Positions 59,019-64,000 of a stretch of 64,000 bases of DNA are shown in pieces. A program made the translations under genes and the position numbers. Location: NCBI GenBank assembly GCA_017557625.1, contig JAFYYG010000050.1:78392-142391 (forward strand), given 5' to 3'. The DNA is from Muribaculaceae bacterium (GTDB taxonomy: Bacteria > Bacteroidota > Bacteroidia > Bacteroidales > Muribaculaceae). The notes under the pieces were generated by a model. It had not been told where the DNA came from. It was given only the letters and a program-made list of their open reading frames with translations, and ran no database searches. Numbering within the stretch: the first letter of the stretch is position 1; the number at the start of each line of letters is the position of its first letter.

Positions 59019-62000
59019 TTATCTCACAACTTTGGATGTTGTGCGGCTGCCGTCGCTGTAGTCGGTTACCACAATGTTGATGCCTGGATGTGGCACGGAG
59101 CTTGGCATTCCCAAGGTGTTGTAGTAAGTTACGCAGGTGACAGTTTTGCCAGCAGCTATGTCGTCGATAGCCGTTATTACGCCATTTTCCTCATCTGTCA
59201 CTTTGTTGATGGACAATGGATAAACAACATATTGGTTGCCTTCGGCTTTCACTTGTGGGGCACCATATTGCGCAGGGGTTATCACCAACTTCAATGTCGA
59301 GAGATTAACCGTTAATCTGTAAGTACCTGGGGTTAACTGGAAAGAACGCGAATCGCTGCTCCAATATGCCAATGAAAGCTCTTGCCCTAAATAGTCAGAG
59401 ATTACAAGGAAGTTAGCACCATCGGCGACAGCACCAAAGCGATAGTCCTTGATGTTATCCCACTCGGGGGCCAGTTTCTTAGTGAAGCTAAAATAGCCAT
59501 AGCTGTCACCACTATTATTGACAGTCAATGTGGTAGTATAGATATTTCCGTCGCTTGTGCTCATTTCTACGCCCTTATTTGGATCCCATCCTATGCCGTT
59601 CACGTTGCCAAGAACATACACATGGTCATAGTTGCCAACCTTGTATTTGATGATAGCCGGCAACATCTCGTAGCAGTGTCCTGTTTCTAAGAACACACCG
59701 CCTTGCTCGAGCATAGAGCCGTTGAATTCAAATTCGCCTGTGAGCTGAGCTTGGTTCCAGTTGGGGTTGGCGGCGTTAGCAACAGGAGCGACAAACTTCT
59801 CGCCATTCCATTGTGCCCACTCGATGTTGGCAATCTCCATAGGCTTTGGCTGAACAAAGAAGTACTGTTTGCCAGTAACGCTGCTGGTTTGTGGATTTGA
59901 GCCATTAAAGCTTGCTGCGATATAAACGTTTGGAGCGTAAGATACTTTCCCGCCATTTGCCTCAGGCGCTTGCTCAAGGGCGAACTCTGGATTGACGGTG
60001 TTTGTCAGTTTCCCCACTACACCCGTGAGAGGACAACCCAACAGGTTTGGCGAGGCTGTAGTGCCGTCGGGCAGTCGCAGTCCAATCCAGTTGCTTTGGT
60101 CGTAAGGGTTAGGAATTTTCGATTTTATGCCTACTGTCTGTGTGGCAGAGTGCATGAAGTCGATATAATCATCATTGTCGCACACGTCTTTGCTAGCATA
60201 GCCGTTGTTGTCCTTGCAGATGAGCATGCTGCCGTTATCCACAAACTCCACAGCCTTCAGGTCGGTGATGCTATAGGTGTTTTGGGTGTCGCCGCTAGCG
60301 ATAAGGGCGGCAAGAGTGGTCTCAAGGACTGGGGCTGGCACTGCCACATCATCGGCAATGCTCAGGTAGGCGCGGTTGCCATCAACCGAGGTTCTGGTGC
60401 TGCCGCCAAAGCCCAATCTGCCATCAACGAGCTTGATGCCTTTGAGGTTGAGTGAACTGCTTACACTCTGGTTTTTATAGTAATATGTGCTACTGGTGAG
60501 CAAGTTACCAGTGGGGCTGAACGAAGCAGCAGTGGTGGTTGGAATCATCACGTTTCGGGTCACGTCGGTAGAGTTGCAGCGCAGCAGCACGCACGTCTTC
60601 TCGGGGATGATGCCGCCAGTAACCTCGGTGAGCTCCATCTCGCCAGTGTTCGCATCAGCAGCAGTGACGATAAAAGGAGTCATCTCACTAGTCTCATACT
60701 TCATATTGAAGCACACACGCAGCGTGGTCCAGTAATACCCATCATTGTCAGGCCCCACAAACTCGGCAGGAGCTATTGAGAGATAGTTCTTCTTGGTGGT
60801 GAGGTCTTTATCCATGCCCTCGAATCGCCAATTTGCCGATTTTGGTGCGGAGGTGCTGACATTTACTTTTTTGTCGCTTGATTCTGTGATTGTGAATGAA
60901 CCATTATTTCCTTGAATGTAATAAGTGTTGTCAAGCTGATGTGACATTTGCAGGAATACACCCGCAGCAATGGCTTCTTCACCATAATATTGGTTGGTAT
61001 GCTCATCTTGTACATAGATATCAAGGATTTCTCTATGCGTGTTTGGTGCATAGCCCGAAATCCACAATTTCATCATCGATCCTTCATCGGTTAAAGCCGT
61101 AGCAAGGTCATCATCAAACGACAACTGTGTCTGCAAAGCCGATTGCACTGCTGTTGTTGTGATTGGGCCATCATAATGTGCTACTGAAGTTAAGTAGTTA
61201 GCATACTTAACATTCTTCACTCTCCAGAAGTTATACCCGCTTTCGTAGCGGGCATAATAAGCTCCCTTGTTTTGTTCGGTTATGGTAAAAGTGTAAATAT
61301 AATCATCTGATACAAATTCTTTTTCTCCAGTGGTTTCGTTGAGTCGATACCACCCTAAAAACATGATAGTCTCGCTGCGTGGATTATTGCCCGAATTGCC
61401 ACACCATGCGCTTAATGTCACTTCATCGCCAACATAGTTGGTTACCTTGTCGATATTTGCTGTTCCTAACGAAGAATTCTCCGTTTGAACTGTTACGGTC
61501 TGCATCTCAGCTCGCTTAAAATGGGCGATCCATATTGCATTTGTGTCGTTGCTGGCAGTAACAGCAGTATTACTGCCGCCATCATTGTTTTTGGGATACA
61601 TTATTGACAATGCAGCTTTTTGATATGGAGGTAAGGCTTCATAAAGCTTAGTGTTTACATTTGTTGCGCCACTGGCATTATCGTAATCGCCATACTTCTT
61701 CGTGCACTCCCAATAATCAAATTCCCAACCATCATCAGGCTTTGCCGCAAGATATATTTTTGCTGGAGCGTTTTTGGTGTCGTGAGTTTTTCCATATATT
61801 GCCCCAAGATATTCTGTTCTGGTGCAATTGGCTGTAGTCTGACTACCGGAATTTGGGGTTACATAGACTTTGCCGCCACCTGTTGACTTAACCAACACAT
61901 GGCAGTCGCACCACGGCATGCTACTGCCGCCTCCAGCATGAGCGAAATTGAATGTGACGAACAACGCCGTCACGAAAAATAGTAATTTTAGTTTATCCAT
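59019..62000 (-). CDS. Large secreted protein with T9SS-type C-terminal signal
   Basis: 993 residues. Signal peptide KLKLLFFVTALFVTFNFAHA. The body is beta-rich and Thr/Ser/Asn-rich, with repeated Gly/Tyr motifs and no recognised catalytic domain. The last about 60 residues (TCVTYYNTLGMPSSVPHPG then INIVVTDYSDGSRTTSKVVR) resemble the sorting domain seen in many Bacteroidales exported proteins: a GxNIVVTxYxDGxxxTxKV ending. It is thus probably exported by a type IX-like system (inference) to the cell surface. The start overlaps the DUF4105 stop by eight bases. Confidence 0.8.
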   Translation of the reverse strand: MDKLKLLFFVTALFVTFNFAHAGGGSSMPWCDCHVLVKSTGGGKVYVTPNSGSQTTANCTRTEYLGAIYGKTHDTKNAPAKIYLAAKPDDGWEFDYWECTKKYGDYDNASGATNVNTKLYEALPPYQKAALSIMYPKNNDGGSNTAVTASNDTNAIWIAHFKRAEMQTVTVQTENSSLGTANIDKVTNYVGDEVTLSAWCGNSGNNPRSETIMFLGWYRLNETTGEKEFVSDDYIYTFTITEQNKGAYYARYESGYNFWRVKNVKYANYLTSVAHYDGPITTTAVQSALQTQLSFDDDLATALTDEGSMMKLWISGYAPNTHREILDIYVQDEHTNQYYGEEAIAAGVFLQMSHQLDNTYYIQGNNGSFTITESSDKKVNVSTSAPKSANWRFEGMDKDLTTKKNYLSIAPAEFVGPDNDGYYWTTLRVCFNMKYETSEMTPFIVTAADANTGEMELTEVTGGIIPEKTCVLLRCNSTDVTRNVMIPTTTAASFSPTGNLLTSSTYYYKNQSVSSSLNLKGIKLVDGRLGFGGSTRTSVDGNRAYLSIADDVAVPAPVLETTLAALIASGDTQNTYSITDLKAVEFVDNGSMLICKDNNGYASKDVCDNDDYIDFMHSATQTVGIKSKIPNPYDQSNWIGLRLPDGTTASPNLLGCPLTGVVGKLTNTVNPEFALEQAPEANGGKVSYAPNVYIAASFNGSNPQTSSVTGKQYFFVQPKPMEIANIEWAQWNGEKFVAPVANAANPNWNQAQLTGEFEFNGSMLEQGGVFLETGHCYEMLPAIIKYKVGNYDHVYVLGNVNGIGWDPNKGVEMSTSDGNIYTTTLTVNNSGDSYGYFSFTKKLAPEWDNIKDYRFGAVADGANFLVISDYLGQELSLAYWSSDSRSFQLTPGTYRLTVNLSTLKLVITPAQYGAPQVKAEGNQYVVYPLSINKVTDEENGVITAIDDIAAGKTVTCVTYYNTLGMPSSVPHPGINIVVTDYSDGSRTTSKVVR

Positions 62001-63234
62001 GTTTCTTTATTTTTTTGTTTTTTAGTTTCATTTTTATTGATTCCTGTTCACGTTTTCCCATGAGATAATGATATAAGCATCTCACAGTCAATGCCGCAGT
62101 GATGAGTTGATGCGGCAAGTCAAGTTGCTGGCTTAGCGGAGTCGATAAGATAAATAGCACAAGTACAATTACATAGAAAAGATATATTTTGAAGAATCCT
62201 TTACGCTTGCGCCACAGCAGCCAGATGATGAGCGGTAGCGGGTTGAAAGGTATGAGATACCAGTTCCACTGCTTGCCAAAGAGTCCCGAAACATAGCTGG
62301 TGTAAATTAGCATTAATCCAACCAGCGTGACAAATGCCATGAATACCATGTCAAGCACTCGTGGCAACCACTTAAGTTTCCATTTGTACTGTGCAAAAGT
62401 AACCAAGATGGTAAGCAGTAACAAAGTGCCAAACACCCAAAGAGGCGTTACAGGTGATGCCTTATACTCTTTGGTAAGTGGCAATAGTTCCTTTTCGTTA
62501 ATGACCATAGGCCGCTTATTGCCATTGGCATCAACAATCACTGCTCTCTTAAGGACTGAGGGCATCAACTCTGGGCTTGTGCGTTGCTCTGGCTCCCATG
62601 AAGCATCACTCGCGATGCCAAAAAACGTGTTGCAGATGAATTGCAACCACGGCGAGTTGCGAGTGTAAAAACGAGAAAAGGCACCATTGTTCATTTTGTA
62701 CTGCTCGGGCCAACCGTTGAAGTCAATTGTTTCGTCAAAAATTGCATTCTCCACCGACAAAAGTGACACCGATGAGCAGTTGTTTTGTAAGAAGTTGAAG
62801 TGGCGCATATTCGCGTCAAGATAGTCTTGGTCAAGTAATTGCCACAGCATTTGCTTCTCGTGAAGGGTAAGGTTCAGGGTGTATTGTTTAACCTGCCGCC
62901 CTTCTTTCTTGAACACCTCAAGAAACTGCTCTGTGGGCACTGCCATCATGTGTGCATCAGTCTTGCCAAAGAAGAACTTGAGAATGCCCTTTGCGCCTGG
63001 CTCCTCCTCAAAACTGAAGCAGAAGTCAAGCTGGTAACGTGGGCATTCCATGCGTAGTGCTGCATGGCCAAGCTGGGAGTAGATCGCCTCGCCAGGCGAA
63101 GCCACAATCATGCTTGCTGTGATAAAGTTGCTGCTGTCTGGCAAAATCACAAAAGTCGTGTCCTCGTCTTGTGCCCTTAAGGTCAATGACGAGAGTAGTA
63201 TTATGCTCAATAATATCAACAACTTTGATTTCAT
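61993..63234 (-). CDS. DUF4105 membrane protein
   Basis: 413 residues. Signal peptide MKSKLLILLSIILLSSLTLRA. The DUF4105 domain (about 30-250) shows ASPGEAIYSQLGHAALRMEC near 44 and FNFLQNNCSSVSLLSVENAI near 163, a conserved His and Cys consistent with a papain-like or NlpC/P60-like site (inference). Four or five C-terminal helices (VFGTLLLLTILVTFAQY; VFMAFVTLVGLMLIYTSYVS; LPLIIWLLW; IYLFYVIVLVLFILS) place it in the membrane. Promoter at 63249-63280. Confidence 0.86.
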   Translation of the reverse strand: MKSKLLILLSIILLSSLTLRAQDEDTTFVILPDSSNFITASMIVASPGEAIYSQLGHAALRMECPRYQLDFCFSFEEEPGAKGILKFFFGKTDAHMMAVPTEQFLEVFKKEGRQVKQYTLNLTLHEKQMLWQLLDQDYLDANMRHFNFLQNNCSSVSLLSVENAIFDETIDFNGWPEQYKMNNGAFSRFYTRNSPWLQFICNTFFGIASDASWEPEQRTSPELMPSVLKRAVIVDANGNKRPMVINEKELLPLTKEYKASPVTPLWVFGTLLLLTILVTFAQYKWKLKWLPRVLDMVFMAFVTLVGLMLIYTSYVSGLFGKQWNWYLIPFNPLPLIIWLLWRKRKGFFKIYLFYVIVLVLFILSTPLSQQLDLPHQLITAALTVRCLYHYLMGKREQESIKMKLKNKKIKKHG

Positions 63235-63248
63235 AACATTTCAACCTG

Positions 63249-63280
63249 CAAAAATAGGTAAGATTGTTCAGAAAAGCAAA
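63249..63280 (-). promoter_or_regulatory. Promoter of the DUF4105 operon
   Basis: Minus strand TTTG (63280-63277), 20 bases, TATTTTTG (63256-63249). The rest of the 63281-63515 gap is AT-rich with no further signal seen. Confidence 0.8.
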
Positions 63281-63515
63281 AAAATATGCCACTTTTTTAG
63301 TAAACTTTTTTATGTGTTTTTTGAGCAAAATGACCCTGTTGTGTTAAATGGGTTTAATAGGTTGTGTTACTATGTTAATTTGTGTAAATTATTAGTTTTA
63401 CATTTACAAATATTTGCTTAATCACAATCGTTTATATTATTTTGCATAGGTTTTTTTTGGATTTTGTGACAAATCAACAAGGTATATTTTTCTTTTAATC
63501 AAAAAACATAAGCTT

Positions 63516-64000
63516 ATGAAGAATTTTACTAAATTAATCCCATTTTTGGCTTTTTGCCTTATTTGTATGACTGCTAACGCCTCGGCTCTGCCAAAGGCAG
63601 GTAAGTACTACATCAAGAGTGCCGAGACAGGCAAGTATGTAAAGTTGCAAAACGCTAATCTCGCCGACATCACCGGCACACAGGCCGATGCCAACCTTTT
63701 GAGCGTGAAATATATGCTCAAGGGCAATGACGAAGGACTTATCAAAGAGTTGAAGAACACCGAGGGTGAGGGCGACATGATTGCCACTCTCAACCTTATC
63801 AAGAGCAGTTTCCAAGAGGTTCTTGAAGATGAGGATATGGCAACCGACTTCCTCGATGGAATGTTTACTCTACTCATGGTGCCTGCTGGAAACGGTTCGG
63901 TTTATTTGTGCGTTGACGTTCCCGAAATCGAGAACTTTGAGGAGGTAAGAGAATATCTTATTGAGACCTCTGGTGGCAACGCTGCTGTAAACTTCTACCT
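63516..64000 (+). CDS. Secreted protein, 3' end outside window
   Basis: 161 full codons visible from ATG 63516, still open at 64000. Signal peptide MKNFTKLIPFLAFCLICMTA, cleavage near NASA/LPKAG. The mature start KAGKYYIKSAETGKYVKLQN resembles the first strand pair of ricin-like beta-trefoil or similar carbohydrate-binding domains (GxYYIKNxxTGKYV), but one segment is not enough to assign it. The middle has an acidic helix region. A possible promoter is TTTG (63463-63466) with TATATTTT (63483-63490), 16 bases apart. Confidence 0.75.
   Translation, partial: MKNFTKLIPFLAFCLICMTANASALPKAGKYYIKSAETGKYVKLQNANLADITGTQADANLLSVKYMLKGNDEGLIKELKNTEGEGDMIATLNLIKSSFQEVLEDEDMATDFLDGMFTLLMVPAGNGSVYLCVDVPEIENFEEVREYLIETSGGNAAVNFY

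Noticed and set aside
63110-63421. 103-codon plus-strand ORF
   Set aside because: Mostly antisense to DUF4105 and then AT-rich intergenic DNA; no family features.

Overview
The window looks like a chromosome segment of a gut-type Bacteroidales bacterium (Muribaculaceae, Prevotellaceae or Bacteroides relatives; I cannot settle the genus). Reasons: many starts are preceded by the Bacteroidetes promoter (TTTG, about 20 bases, TAnnTTTG); many genes belong to families typical of the order (DUF3078, DUF4286, DUF3667, DUF4105, DUF2490, CotH with dockerin-like tails, BspA-type leucine-rich repeats, GHL10); Shine-Dalgarno sequences are weak. There is no rRNA, tRNA, prophage, conjugative module or CRISPR array.

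Layout. 0-13.5 kb: phosphatase/ADP-ribosylglycohydrolase pair, an aminotransferase, a four-helix-bundle (S23/IVP family) gene inside repeats, a TrmH-type rRNA/tRNA methyltransferase, a membrane-anchored PP2C phosphatase, class II aldolase, a lipoprotein, a Pmp3-like protein overlapping a Fur regulator, a Gly/Asn/Pro-rich secreted protein, a MITE-like element, DUF4286 and ruvC. 13.5-26.5 kb: SRP RNA, DUF3667, a lipoprotein/TPR-like/metallophosphoesterase operon headed by a broken PIN gene, ysxC plus a sialidase-like gene, DUF2520, the second four-helix-bundle cassette, a VTC-DUF4956-DUF2490 operon and a GYF/CD225-DUF2752-glycosyltransferase operon. 26.6-39 kb: speA, mtgA, aspartate-type aminotransferase, threonine aldolase, the pyrG-yidC-GH25 operon, a REP-associated transposase (RAYT) with three REP copies, and a candidate small RNA. 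39-50 kb: TraB/GumN, a four-gene export operon (TolC, HlyD, two ABC-2 permeases, no ATPase) and three tandem CotH-dockerin genes. 50-64 kb: DUF3078, BspA-like LRR protein, two small secreted proteins, fabG, a YafQ-type toxin-antitoxin pair, GHL10, cardiolipin synthase, and large secreted or membrane proteins.

The most unusual feature is not a gene. Short tandem repeats with a strict 7-base period occur in at least ten intergenic places, with different unit sequences, and the stop codons of at least five genes lie inside them. Both four-helix-bundle genes sit between inverted heptamer arrays, an architecture reminiscent of the 23S rRNA intervening sequences that carry the same protein family. 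Other points of interest are near-leaderless mRNAs whose start can be calibrated on the SRP RNA promoter, a probable ATT start in speA, a promoter-plus-terminator small RNA next to the RAYT gene, and CotH kinases in the same window as VTC/DUF4956 genes.

Housekeeping functions present: glycolysis (fba), CTP synthesis (pyrG), membrane insertion (yidC, SRP RNA), lipid synthesis (fabG, cls), cell wall (mtgA), polyamine synthesis (speA), recombination (ruvC) and ribosome assembly (ysxC).
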